From Lentisphaeria bacterium UBA1784 (lineage in GTDB: Bacteria; Verrucomicrobiota; Lentisphaeria; Victivallales; Victivallaceae): 9,654 bases of DNA. The stretch lies in NCBI GenBank assembly GCA_002315455.1, contig DCGG01000111.1, positions 1,204 through 10,857 of the forward strand. The letters are read 5' to 3'. Position 1 is the first letter of the stretch. Each line of letters begins with the position of its first letter. Both the position numbers and the translations under genes were made by a program. Positions 1 to 6,761 of the stretch are shown here, piece after piece. Under the pieces are notes generated by a model. That model was not told the DNA's origin, made no database searches, and saw nothing but the letters and a program-made list of their open reading frames with translations.

Positions 1-1
1 G

Positions 2-883
2 GACCCGGCCTGTCCCGCCTGTTCCAAACTGGAGCGGGGGATCCACCCGGAGTACTACACCATCAGCCCATCGGGGAAACTCTTTTTCGTGAAGGTGGGC
101 GACGCCGGCACTCCCGAGCCCAACACCATCCGCTGGCTCATCAATAAACTCTACCTCACCAGTTCCGGCGATCTCGGCGGCAAGACCGGCGTGATCCTGG
201 AGGCCGACCGAATGAACGATCAGGCCCAGAACGCCCTGCTGAAAACCCTGGAGGAACCGCCCCCGGATACCACCATCATCCTCAGCACGGGGAACCCCTC
301 CAGTCTGCTGCCCACCACCCGTTCCCGGTGCCAGATTCTCTGCGTGCCATCCGACGGATGCCGCTACGACTTCAAGGGTGCGGAGAAACTCTGCGCCGCG
401 TTGCGGAAACTCTGCTTCGGTCCCGGCGGACTGCTGGCGGCGGAAGAGGGAGCCGCCGAACTCATCGCCATCTCGGGAGCGCTGAACGAAGCCGCCGAGG
501 CCCGGGTCACGCCCCGGTTCGAGCGGGACGTCGCCATGATCGAACAGGCGGGGGACAGCGCCGCTTCCAAACGTCTGCAGGAGCGGATCAAAGACGCCGT
601 CTGGGCCGAATACATGATGCAGCGGCGGCTCTTCACCGGAGCCATCGAAGCCTTCTGCGATCAGGTGTTTCTGCTGGCCTGCGGCACGGCAAAGGAGGAC
701 CTCGCCGCGGGGTTCATGCTGGGGGAGGATGCCGCAAAGGCCTCCGCGCTCCCGCCGGAGACTGCGGAACGCATCCTCAAGGAGGCGGAGGACCTCATCT
801 ACACGCTGCGCTTCAACGTCAGCGAGGAACTGGCGCTCCGGACCTTCGCCGTCAATCTTGCGACGATGCGGGAAGCGCGCTGA
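2..883 (+). CDS. holB: DNA polymerase III subunit delta' (3' part, truncated by window start)
   Basis: This is the clamp-loader subunit delta', an AAA+ family protein that works with delta and tau/gamma to load the beta clamp at replication forks. The frame is open from base 2, so the N-terminus with the P-loop region lies outside the window. 293 residues are visible. They begin with a CPAC pair (residues 4-7) followed by ERGIHPEYY, matching the end of the zinc module and the GxHPDYY stretch of delta'. Next come a Walker-B-like segment ILEADRM (65-71), the strongly conserved NALLKTLEEPP (77-87) and the sensor-1 SRC motif (108-110). The remaining helical C-terminal part is poorly conserved, as is usual for this subunit. 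A GTG at 89 could be called as a start, but conserved sequence lies upstream of it, so it is internal. DnaX is the alternative; the HPEYY segment favours delta'. The stop is TGA, and the last 32 bases overlap the end of rlmI on the other strand. Confidence 0.9.
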   Translation, partial: DPACPACSKLERGIHPEYYTISPSGKLFFVKVGDAGTPEPNTIRWLINKLYLTSSGDLGGKTGVILEADRMNDQAQNALLKTLEEPPPDTTIILSTGNPSSLLPTTRSRCQILCVPSDGCRYDFKGAEKLCAALRKLCFGPGGLLAAEEGAAELIAISGALNEAAEARVTPRFERDVAMIEQAGDSAASKRLQERIKDAVWAEYMMQRRLFTGAIEAFCDQVFLLACGTAKEDLAAGFMLGEDAAKASALPPETAERILKEAEDLIYTLRFNVSEELALRTFAVNLATMREAR

Positions 884-1769
884 TCAACCCCTTCAGGTAC
901 CGGGTCTCGGGGACCGCTTCCGCCACCGGATGGTCTCCGCTCTGATCCACGCGGCCGATGATGACCGCATCGGCTCCGGCCTCCACGGCGGCGGCGGCGG
1001 TGATCTTCTGAAAGAGTTCCGCGTCCATCAATCCGGAGCAGGAGAAGTTGAAGAGGATGCCACCGGGATTCAGCAGTTTGAAGCCCAGCCTGGCCAGGTC
1101 CTGATAGGCGCGGCATCCCCGCATGAGCGCATTCTTGGAGTCGATGAGTTTCGGGGGGTCCAGCACGATCAGGTCGAAGCGTTCCCCTTGCGCGTCGAGA
1201 CGGCGCAGTTCTTCGAAGACGTCGCAGCGGCGGAACTCCGAAGCGGTCTGCTCCAAGCCGTTGAGAGAAAGGTTTTCGGCGCCCTGCTCCAAGGCGGGGA
1301 CGGAACTGTCCAGATTCAGCACGGACTTGGCTCCGCCCTTCAGCGCCGCCACGGCGAAGGCTCCGGTGTAGCAGAAGGCGTTGAGCATCTTCCGGCCGGA
1401 AGCGTACTGCCGGACCCGGTCCCGGGCTTCCCGGAGGTCGAAGTAGAATCCGGTCTTCTGCCCTTTGCGGAAATCCACCTGAAAGCGCATATCCCCCTCG
1501 AAGATGGTGATCCGACCTTCACCGCCGCCCCGGAGCCATCCCTCCCGGGGCTCCAACCCCTCCTTGCGCCGGATGGAGGCATCGGAGCGCTCGTAGATGC
1601 CGGAGGGTTTGCACTCCTGCATGAGCACCTCGGCCAAGGTCTCGCGCCAGTATTCGGCGCCGGCGCTCAGCAGTTGGAGGACGAGGACGCTCCCATAGCG
1701 GTCAACGATGACCCCGGGCAAACCATCGGATTCGGAGTAGATGAGGCGGCATCCGCCATCCGGCTCCAT
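852..1769 (-). CDS. rlmI: RlmI C-terminal fragment (methyltransferase domain)
   Basis: This is the first ATG-started reading frame after the TAG: 305 residues, equal to codons 97-401 of the full gene. It contains the substrate-domain stretch ESDGLPG, the Rossmann SAM-binding motif, DPPK and FSCSG. It lacks the PUA domain and about 25 residues of the conserved linker that lie between the TAG and this ATG. I saw no clear ribosome site for this ATG, which sits in GC-rich coding sequence. Independent translation is therefore possible but not supported, and I regard this as part of the interrupted gene above. Confidence 0.5.
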   Translation of the reverse strand: MEPDGGCRLIYSESDGLPGVIVDRYGSVLVLQLLSAGAEYWRETLAEVLMQECKPSGIYERSDASIRRKEGLEPREGWLRGGGEGRITIFEGDMRFQVDFRKGQKTGFYFDLREARDRVRQYASGRKMLNAFCYTGAFAVAALKGGAKSVLNLDSSVPALEQGAENLSLNGLEQTASEFRRCDVFEELRRLDAQGERFDLIVLDPPKLIDSKNALMRGCRAYQDLARLGFKLLNPGGILFNFSCSGLMDAELFQKITAAAAVEAGADAVIIGRVDQSGDHPVAEAVPETRYLKGLISALPASSQD

Positions 1770-1844
1770 GACGCCAAGGGTCCTGCGGAGGGCCGCGGCG
1801 GCCCGGATCCGCTTCCGGAAGAAGGCTTCGCCGATGGATTCCGC

Positions 1845-1847
1845 CTA
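1845..1847 (-). other. In-frame TAG codon inside rlmI
   Basis: On the minus strand the codons read TTC TGT TAG GCG GAA. The start at 2057 and the downstream ATG at 1769 are 288 bases apart, a multiple of three, so no frameshift is involved. In a gap-free alignment to E. coli RlmI (from memory) the codon falls on a proline in the linker between the PUA and methyltransferase domains. Single changes from CAG, GAG, AAG, TGG, TCG, TTG or a tyrosine codon would give TAG. Confidence 0.9.
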
Positions 1848-2057
1848 ACAGAAACTCCAGATCCGGCCGGTGAGCTGGGAGTCGGGACTCCACGCCGCCC
1901 AGCCGAGAAAGTCGCCTTTCGAAGTGATCACGCGCACGGTTTCGCCGGGAGTCTGCGCCCCCGTCACCTCTTTCACCGCGCCGGAAAATATCCAGGGATG
2001 CCGCCGCAGGAGCGAACGCTCCCGCCCGGCCGCCAACGTCATAACCGCATCTGCCAT
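1845..2057 (-). CDS. rlmI: RlmI N-terminal fragment (PUA domain only)
   Basis: This is the part of rlmI that would be translated if the TAG at 1845-1847 terminates: 70 residues. It is almost exactly a PUA RNA-binding domain with the RRHPWIFSGAV and SQLTGRIWSF signatures. Its ribosome site is the good one of the whole gene. Without the methyltransferase domain it should have no catalytic activity. It is listed separately because a gene finder would call it as a standalone ORF. Confidence 0.55.
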   Translation of the reverse strand: MADAVMTLAAGRERSLLRRHPWIFSGAVKEVTGAQTPGETVRVITSKGDFLGWAAWSPDSQLTGRIWSFC

Positions 2058-2127
2058 GGAACTCCTCTTTCCTGAACGATCTTCCTCCAGCAGAAGCCCG
2101 CAGAAGAAAGTTTTTTGAACGGACGGA

Positions 2128-2574
2128 CTACTTCAGCCCCTTGATCTCGTGGATGAAGTCCTTCACCGCCTGAAACTTCCGGTAGACCGAGGCGAACCGG
2201 ACGTACGCCACCTGATCCGTCTCTTTGAGCAGGTTCATGACCCGCTCGCCGACCTCGCTGCTGGAGACCTCGTGGTCGAAGTCCCGCAGCAGAGAGCGAG
2301 TGATGTCGTCCACCATGCTGTCGATCTCCTCGGGGGAGACCTTCCGCTTGTAGCAGGCGTTGGAGATGCCCCGCCGGATCTTGTCCCGGTCGAATTCCTC
2401 CCGGTCGCCGTTGCGCTTGACCACCTTCAGTTCCTCGGGGACCACGCCCTCGGTGGTGGTGAAGCGGTAGCCGCAGTTGAGGCACTCCCTGCGGCGGCGG
2501 ACCCCGGAATCATCCTTGATGCTCCGGGAATCAATGACTTTATCGTTGTTGACGCCGCATTTCGGACATTTCAT
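2128..2574 (-). CDS. nrdR: Transcriptional repressor NrdR
   Basis: NrdR is the nucleotide-sensing repressor of ribonucleotide reductase genes; it binds paired NrdR boxes in their promoters. The 148-residue protein has the family's usual length. A zinc ribbon is formed by C3-C6 (MKCPKCG) and C31-C34 (ECLNCGYRFTT), with the conserved DSR at 15-17 and the RRRREC stretch. An ATP-cone domain fills roughly 46-138 (VKRNGDREEFDRDKI, then VRFASVYRKF near the end). The frame is open for 20 more codons upstream, but MKCPKCG is the universal NrdR start and has AGGAAAG upstream. It begins 31 bases after the lipoprotein gene ends and precedes rlmI by 70 bases. No ribonucleotide reductase gene is in the window, so its targets lie elsewhere. 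The stop is TAG, which matters for interpreting the TAG in rlmI. Confidence 0.97.
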   Translation of the reverse strand: MKCPKCGVNNDKVIDSRSIKDDSGVRRRRECLNCGYRFTTTEGVVPEELKVVKRNGDREEFDRDKIRRGISNACYKRKVSPEEIDSMVDDITRSLLRDFDHEVSSSEVGERVMNLLKETDQVAYVRFASVYRKFQAVKDFIHEIKGLK

Positions 2575-2605
2575 AGTGGCGATCTTTCCTGCCGGAACAC
2601 CCGGT

Positions 2606-3682
2606 TCAATCCTGTTCCATCCGCATGAACTCAATGGCGGAGAGCGGTCCCACGATCAGCCCCCGGAAGGACTCGTGTTCCGACTCCGTCTTCAGGAGAT
2701 AGCCCATGGCCCGCACGAAATCATTCCAGTCCCGCCGCCGCAACTGGCCGCCTGCAACGGAGGTATGGGAGGCGAGATTCACTTCGATCAGCACTTCGCC
2801 GCCGGCCATTTCGCCTTCGGCAAGTTCATCCGCCACCGCCGCCGCGCACTCCGTTGGCTTGTTGCCGGAGGAGCGCAGGATCACCCGGTTGCCCGTGGTG
2901 GAGAGCGCCATGAAGTCGGAAATTGTCCCGAAGGTCAACTTCCCCTCCTTCGCCTTTTCGTGGAAGAAATCCGGCACTTCCGGCGTGATGGGGATGCCCT
3001 GCGAGAAGGTCGGCAGCCTGCGAATGACGTCCCGCATGGCGCAGACCATCATGTCGTTGTCCAGACCGGGACCGTAGGTGGAGTCGCTCCAGCGGTAGAC
3101 GATCCCCTGCGGATGTTCCGCTCGGTGATCGTTGAAAATGTGCACCTCCAGCACCGGGACGATCCCGGCGATCCGGACGCCTTCGGGAAGGCTCTTCTGG
3201 AAATCGGCGATCAGCCGGGTGATCTCCTGCAGATTGGGCGCGTAGGAGCGGAAGAGGCGCTTGACCGAACTGCCTCTGTAACGGTAGTGGAAATCCTGCA
3301 CCGAGACCACGATCTGCACCGGGAAGTCCCGCCGGGAAGCCTCGATGATGAACTCCTTCAGCCGTTCATCCAGTTCCGTCTCGCTGGTGATGGTCACGAA
3401 GATCTCGTTGAATCCCAACAGCTGAAGCCGGTCCAGGATCTCGGCGGAACTGATGCCTTCCGGCATGCCGCCGCGATAGAGCATAATCCCCCGCACCGGC
3501 AGAGGAGCCATCAGTTCCCGCAGGACCTTCGCGCGCTGGGCCTGCACCTCGTCAGACGCCTGACGGATCGGCACGGAGATCGGCGGGACCGCCCGCCGGG
3601 GAGTCGCATCATGGCATCCTGCCAGCAGCAGGACAAGGCCCGGAAGAAGCCGGCAAAACACACCTGACGATCTTTTTCTCAT
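2606..3682 (-). CDS. Putative lipoprotein of unknown function
   Basis: I do not recognise a family. The 358-residue product starts MRKRSSGVFCRLLPGLVLLLAGC: a basic n-region, a hydrophobic core and a lipobox LAGC with the lipidated cysteine at 23. This predicts a lipoprotein facing the periplasm. After a short linker, residues about 63-350 show alternating beta-strand and helix stretches: RGIMLYRGG (64-72), FNEIFVTIT (91-99), PVQIVVSVQDF (121-131), IAGIVPVLEVHIFND (171-185), NRVILRSSG (265-273), GGEVLIEVNL (294-303) and GLIVGPLSAIEFM (341-353). This pattern suggests a TIM-barrel-like fold such as seen in many glycoside hydrolases, but no catalytic signature is clear. The start overlaps the proC stop as ATGA, so translation is probably coupled to proC. 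The frame stays open far upstream across proC, but that part is a shadow of proC. Codon use resembles the neighbours. Fold and function are inference. Confidence 0.85.
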   Translation of the reverse strand: MRKRSSGVFCRLLPGLVLLLAGCHDATPRRAVPPISVPIRQASDEVQAQRAKVLRELMAPLPVRGIMLYRGGMPEGISSAEILDRLQLLGFNEIFVTITSETELDERLKEFIIEASRRDFPVQIVVSVQDFHYRYRGSSVKRLFRSYAPNLQEITRLIADFQKSLPEGVRIAGIVPVLEVHIFNDHRAEHPQGIVYRWSDSTYGPGLDNDMMVCAMRDVIRRLPTFSQGIPITPEVPDFFHEKAKEGKLTFGTISDFMALSTTGNRVILRSSGNKPTECAAAVADELAEGEMAGGEVLIEVNLASHTSVAGGQLRRRDWNDFVRAMGYLLKTESEHESFRGLIVGPLSAIEFMRMEQD

Positions 3683-4485
3683 TTTCCGCCCAGTTCCCGG
3701 GAACGTTCCGCGGCGGCCCGGACGGCCTTCCAAACGCCCGCCTTGAACTTGTATTCCGCCAAAGTCTCCAGAGCGCGGCTGGTGGTGCCGCCGGGACTGG
3801 TGACCATATCCGTCAGCACGCCGATGGGAATGCCGCTCTTCTCCGCCATCAGCGCGGAACCGATGACGGTCCGGATCGCCAGTTTCAGCGCCACGTCGTG
3901 GGCGAGACCTTCGGCGACACCGCCATCCGCCAGCGCCTTGATGAACTCGAAAACGTAGGCCGGACCGCTCCCCGAGAGGGCGGTCACGGCATTGAGGTTC
4001 GCTTCCGGCTGCTGAATGGCGATGCCCACGGCGGAAAAGATACGCTCCGCCAGCACCGCGTCGGCGGCCTGACACTCCGGAGAAGGCGCGAATGCCGCCG
4101 CTCCGCATCCCACCAGCGCCGGGGTATTGGGCATCACCCGGACGATCCGGACGCTGCCGGTCAATTCCTTCAACCGGGCGATGGAGACACCCGCCACGAT
4201 GGAGATGACGGGTTTCTCCGTCAGTTTGCCCCGGAGGGGGGCGAGAGCATCGGCGAGCATCTGGGGCTTCACCGCCAGCAGGACCGCTTCTCCCCGGGCG
4301 ATCACGCCGGCGCAGTCCTCGCTTTGGGCCGCGCAGCCGCCGGTGGCGGTGCGGAACGCTTCCGCAGCCTTGGGGGAGACGTCGAAGGCTTCGATCTCCG
4401 ACGCGGGAAACAGTTTGGCACGGACCAATCCTCCGGCGATGGCGGTGGCCATCTTGCCGGCTCCGAGAAAACACAACTTGCTCAT
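3679..4485 (-). CDS. proC: Pyrroline-5-carboxylate reductase
   Basis: ProC carries out the last step of proline synthesis, the NAD(P)H-dependent reduction of 1-pyrroline-5-carboxylate to proline in the cytoplasm. The 268 residues match the family length. The N-terminal Rossmann fold has FLGAGKMATAIAGGL (6-20), AVKPQM (71-76) and VISIVAGVS (93-101). The hallmark RVMPNTPALVG is at 116-126. The C-terminal dimerisation and active-site domain has the signature LSGSGPAYVFEFIKALADGGV (170-190) and DMVTSPGGTTSRALETL (226-242). The ATG at 4485 is supported by AAGGAAAG about 8 bases upstream. The gene lies 85 bases after uppP and ends with an ATGA overlap into the lipoprotein gene. proA and proB are not in the window. 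Confidence 0.97.
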   Translation of the reverse strand: MSKLCFLGAGKMATAIAGGLVRAKLFPASEIEAFDVSPKAAEAFRTATGGCAAQSEDCAGVIARGEAVLLAVKPQMLADALAPLRGKLTEKPVISIVAGVSIARLKELTGSVRIVRVMPNTPALVGCGAAAFAPSPECQAADAVLAERIFSAVGIAIQQPEANLNAVTALSGSGPAYVFEFIKALADGGVAEGLAHDVALKLAIRTVIGSALMAEKSGIPIGVLTDMVTSPGGTTSRALETLAEYKFKAGVWKAVRAAAERSRELGGK

Positions 4486-4508
4486 GATCTTATCTTTCCT
4501 TAGCTTTG

Positions 4509-4526
4509 CTCCCGGCCATGCGGGAG
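4509..4526 (-). repeat. Inverted repeat in the uppP-proC gap
   Basis: CTCCCG and CGGGAG form a 6-bp stem around a 6-base loop, in the 85-base gap before proC. It sits just upstream of the AAGGA ribosome site and has no run of T after it on the minus strand, so it is not a classical terminator. It could be a leader structure or an mRNA-processing hairpin, or chance in GC-rich DNA. Confidence 0.35.
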
Positions 4527-4547
4527 GAGTACACGTTCAAATGACGC

Positions 4548-4561
4548 CGGCGATATCGCCG
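4548..4561. repeat. 14-base perfect palindrome downstream of uppP
   Basis: CGGCGATATCGCCG reads the same on both strands and lies 10 bases after the uppP stop. It lacks a T-tract. It may be a regulator binding site, a weak stem after uppP, or chance. No second copy was noticed in the window. Confidence 0.35.
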
Positions 4562-4570
4562 CCGCCAAAC

Positions 4571-5383
4571 CTAACGCCCCAGCCGGACTTTCACCTGCCA
4601 CAGGATCACCAGCGCGCCCAAGGCGAAAAGATACCACGCGAAACGGTCCAGTTTTCCCCGCTTCACCAGCCGCACGAGAAAACTCAGTGCGCCCAAACTG
4701 GTCAGGGCCGAGACCGCCACCGCCACCCCCATCTGCAGGGGCTGGACTCCGGAGGAGGCGACGCCTTCCTTGAGCATGTCCTTCAGTTCCAGCATGACCG
4801 CGCCGCCGATGGCGGGCAGCGCCAGCAGAAAAGAGAACGCGGCTGCGCCCTCCCTCTCCACGCCGGAGAGAATACCGGCGGTAATGGTGGAGCCGGACCG
4901 GGAAAGTCCCGGCAGGATGGCGAACATCTGCGCAAATCCCACCGTCAGGGTCTGCCGGATGGTGATGTTCTTCAGGGGCACCGGTGTTCCGGCGGAAGCG
5001 ACGAGTTTCTCCTTGCCGGAGAGCCGGAGCAACGCGCCCGTCACCAGAAAGGCGAAGCCGGTGATCAGAGGACTCTCAAGGAACGCGTCGGACCCGGTCA
5101 ATTTGATGGCCACTCCGGCCACACCGGCGGGAACGCTCCCGAGGATCACCATTCCCATCAGCCGGAGCTGATCCTTCCGGAAAAATCCCAGCAGCAATTT
5201 GAAGTAAAAGACCACAATCGCCGCCAGCGATCCGGCGTGGAGCATGATCTCCAGGGTGAGACTGCTCTCCACGTCCACCCCCAGCAGGTCGCCGAGGATC
5301 ACCAAGTGCCCGGAGGAACTGACCGGCAGAAACTCCGTCACCCCCTGCACCACCGCCAGCAGGATCACTTTCAAATATTCCAT
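4571..5383 (-). CDS. uppP: Undecaprenyl-diphosphatase (UppP/BacA)
   Basis: UppP is an integral membrane phosphatase that turns undecaprenyl pyrophosphate into undecaprenyl phosphate, so the lipid carrier can be reused for peptidoglycan and other surface polymers; extra copies raise bacitracin resistance. The 270-residue length is typical. The first active-site motif is QGVTEFLPVSSSGH (13-26), with Glu17, the SSS and His26. The second is PGLSRSGST (158-166), with the conserved Arg162. The rest is a series of hydrophobic segments, ending with FALGALVILWQVKV. The start at 5383 is backed by GGAG five bases upstream. The stop is TAG; reading through it would add 26 residues and stop inside the proC ribosome site region. 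The gene lies 66 bases after the small membrane protein and 85 bases before proC. DUF368 upstream serves the same carrier cycle. Confidence 0.97.
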   Translation of the reverse strand: MEYLKVILLAVVQGVTEFLPVSSSGHLVILGDLLGVDVESSLTLEIMLHAGSLAAIVVFYFKLLLGFFRKDQLRLMGMVILGSVPAGVAGVAIKLTGSDAFLESPLITGFAFLVTGALLRLSGKEKLVASAGTPVPLKNITIRQTLTVGFAQMFAILPGLSRSGSTITAGILSGVEREGAAAFSFLLALPAIGGAVMLELKDMLKEGVASSGVQPLQMGVAVAVSALTSLGALSFLVRLVKRGKLDRFAWYLFALGALVILWQVKVRLGR

Positions 5384-5449
5384 GACTTCTCCATTTTTTT
5401 CAGATCTGTTATCTCAAACGTTCCGCATCGCCTCCGGCGCGCGGGGACT

Positions 5450-5761
5450 TCAGTTGGCCGAGGGGACCCCCCGGACCACCGGCTGCGGCTTCGGAGGAGG
5501 CTGCGGAGATGGTTTGGGGAACGCCAGCGGAGCCGCCGCAGAGGGCGCCGGCAGATCGCCCGAGACCTGTTTCACTTCGCTCATCACCTTATCGCCGCCG
5601 TCCTTGGCGGCGCCCCAGCCCTTCTCCAACTGCACCACGAAGTTGGAACGGGCGTCCGGATTCATCCAGAGATAGACGCCCAAGGCGATGGCGCCGGAGA
5701 GGATCAACACCAAAAGAATCCCCGCCAGCATCCCGCAACAACAACCTTTGATCGCGCCCAT
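5450..5761 (-). CDS. Small single-span membrane protein with proline-rich tail, unknown function
   Basis: No family is recognised. The 103-residue product has an N-terminus with three adjacent cysteines (GAIKGCCCG, 2-10), one strong membrane segment (about 11-33, ILLVLILSGAIALGVYLW), then a short soluble region (34-70) containing a likely amphipathic helix (FVVQLEKGWGAAKDGGDKVM). The tail from 71 on is rich in proline, alanine and lysine (KPSPQPPPKPQP, 83-94). It is probably anchored in the inner membrane with the tail in the periplasm, although orientation is not certain. The ATG at 5761 has GGGAG about 9 bases upstream; an ATG 11 codons earlier has no such site. It lies 57 bases after the XRE regulator gene and 66 bases before uppP, in the same direction, so co-transcription is likely. 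The cysteines could be palmitoylation-like or metal sites, but nothing in the sequence shows that. Confidence 0.7.
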   Translation of the reverse strand: MGAIKGCCCGMLAGILLVLILSGAIALGVYLWMNPDARSNFVVQLEKGWGAAKDGGDKVMSEVKQVSGDLPAPSAAAPLAFPKPSPQPPPKPQPVVRGVPSAN

Positions 5762-5818
5762 GTTTTCAAACTCCCATCCGCGGCCCGGTCTCACCGGCGG
5801 ACCGCTCTGCGGTTTTCA

Positions 5819-6661
5819 TCACTTTCCGGGACAGATCCGGACCTCGAGGACCGGCAGTTTCCACAAATATTCCCGAGGCTTCGGCAGGGGCGGAAAAACT
5901 CCGCCGCCGCAGAGCCGGAAGATGCCATCCCGCATCCGCACAAGATCCACCGAGAAGAAATCCGACCGGCGCTCCAGCGCCGCCAGCATCAGGATCGTGG
6001 CGCCGGGGGCCATCCCCAAGCGGGAACTCTCCGCGCGGATCAGCAGTCTGTCCCCGTCCTTCTGCACCAGTTTGAAGAACTGCGGCAGAGCGGAGGCCTC
6101 CGTGCAGATGCTCATGTCCATGAGGCTGATGGTGACGGGGAGCGTTGACGGCCCCTCCCCGCTCTCGCCGACCCCCAGCGGCTCCGAAGAGAAGTAACTG
6201 TAATCCGCGTTGACGAGGAATTCCGGTTTGCACCCGAGGACTCTGGCCAGCGCCACCTTTTCATCCGGGAGCGCTTCGGCTTCCGGATCCTCGCAGAGGG
6301 TGCGGATCCGTTCGTTGGTCATATTGGTCTGCAGCGCCAGCTGGTTCTGGGACAAGCCCCGTTCGCAACGCAGGTCGGAGAGGCGGCAATTCAACTGGGA
6401 ACGTTCCCGGTCCTCCCCGAGGCGGCAGCGGCTCCAGAGCGTGCGGAGCCTGTCCATGCCGGCCGCGTCCATGCCGATGAAGAGGAAGATCTTCTCCAAG
6501 TTCTCCCGGGGGGGAAGCATCCGGCCGCCGGTCATCTGCGTGATGGCCGCCGGAGTGACGCCGAGGTGGTCGGCGAGAGCGGTCTGCCGCTTGCCGGACT
6601 TCCGGATGGCACTCCTGAGTTCCGCGCCGAACCTGATCGACAGTGGATTTGGATACTTCAT
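5819..6661 (-). CDS. XRE-family regulator with two helix-turn-helix regions
   Basis: This is a 280-residue putative DNA-binding protein. The N-terminal HTH is at about 12-62 (RQTALADHLGVTPAAITQMTGG at 25-46), a Cro/C1-type helix-turn-helix with the typical GVTPAAITQ recognition helix. A second HTH-like segment lies at about 88-150 (RGLSQNQLALQTNMTNERI). Residues about 172-280 look beta-rich (VTISLMD, DRLLIRAESSRLGMAPGATILM, DGIFRLCGGG). This vaguely resembles the S24/LexA-type C-terminal domains of phage-like repressors, but I see no convincing Ser-Lys protease pair, so the resemblance is only suggestive. The start at 6661 was chosen because GGGGA lies 8-9 bases upstream; an in-frame ATG 15 bases earlier has no ribosome site. 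A promoter sits just upstream and may be self-regulated. The target genes are unknown; the next genes are a small membrane protein and uppP. Confidence 0.85.
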   Translation of the reverse strand: MKYPNPLSIRFGAELRSAIRKSGKRQTALADHLGVTPAAITQMTGGRMLPPRENLEKIFLFIGMDAAGMDRLRTLWSRCRLGEDRERSQLNCRLSDLRCERGLSQNQLALQTNMTNERIRTLCEDPEAEALPDEKVALARVLGCKPEFLVNADYSYFSSEPLGVGESGEGPSTLPVTISLMDMSICTEASALPQFFKLVQKDGDRLLIRAESSRLGMAPGATILMLAALERRSDFFSVDLVRMRDGIFRLCGGGVFPPLPKPREYLWKLPVLEVRICPGK

Positions 6662-6727
6662 CTTGTGATTCCCCATTGGAGACGGTCCCGGATGCAAGAC
6701 GCGGGCTTCCGTCCCTTTCACACGGGT

Positions 6728-6761
6728 AATATAATACTGGGTCCCGCGATATTCCAGTCAA
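6728..6761 (-). promoter_or_regulatory. Promoter of the XRE regulator gene
   Basis: On the minus strand TGGAAT (6751-6756) is followed after exactly 17 bases by TATATT (6728-6733), within TATTATATTACCC. An alternative pairing is TTGACT (6756-6761) with TATTAT (6731-6736), 19 bases apart. The promoter overlaps the stop codon of rluD, and its leader would be about 60 bases. No rluD terminator is visible, so read-through from upstream may add to it. Confidence 0.6.

Larger units (their letters stand above)
852..2057 (-). pseudogene. rlmI: 23S rRNA m5C1962 methyltransferase, interrupted by one in-frame TAG
   Basis: RlmI methylates C1962 of 23S rRNA with S-adenosylmethionine. Read through the TAG, the locus encodes 401 codons; E. 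coli RlmI has 396. Residues 1-70 form the N-terminal PUA domain (GRERSLLRRHPWIFSGAV, then SPDSQLTGRIWSF). Codon 71 is TAG. After it the same frame continues with AESIGEAFF, which aligns without gaps to the E. coli linker SESIDIAFF, and then ESDGLPG (109-115), QKTGFYFD (200-207), SAM motif I NAFCYTGAFA (226-235), LDPPK (299-303) and the catalytic-cysteine motif FSCSG (338-342, Cys340). Every catalytic motif is intact. The start at 2057 has a good ribosome site (AGAGGAG, 4-5 bases away). Both halves look under selection, so the stop is a recent mutation, a sequencing error, a polymorphism, or is read through. The terminal TGA lies inside the end of holB. Confidence 0.85.

Noticed and set aside
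89..883. holB starting at the GTG at 89
   Set aside because: The frame is open to base 2 and encodes the conserved CPAC and GIHPEYY segment upstream of 89, so the gene simply enters the window from the left.
1845..2130. Wholesale reassignment of TAG to an amino acid
   Set aside because: TAG terminates nrdR at the family's normal length (148 residues) and uppP at 270 residues. Read-through would add long or meaningless tails (26 residues into the proC ribosome site for uppP). No tRNA with anticodon CTA is visible in the window.
2606..4474. One 622-residue protein covering both the lipoprotein and proC regions
   Set aside because: The part above 3682 is an arginine-rich out-of-frame reading of proC. 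The real start is the ATG at 3682, with signal peptide and lipobox.
4509..4561. Rho-independent terminator after uppP
   Set aside because: Two stems are present, but neither is followed by a T-run on the minus strand. They are reported only as inverted repeats.
4127..6148. Long plus-strand ORF of 673 residues, and similar plus-strand ORFs at 729-2075, 2477-3667, 6566-7795 and 7644-8615
   Set aside because: All lie opposite strongly conserved minus-strand genes. Their products are rich in R, G, H, P and Q with no domain, as expected from antisense reading of GC-rich coding DNA.
5450..6661. Toxin-antitoxin pair made of the XRE protein and the small membrane protein
   Set aside because: The XRE protein is much larger than usual antitoxins, and the spacing (57 bases) is not the typical overlap. 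The small protein has a long proline-rich tail unlike known small membrane toxins. Nothing positive supports the idea.
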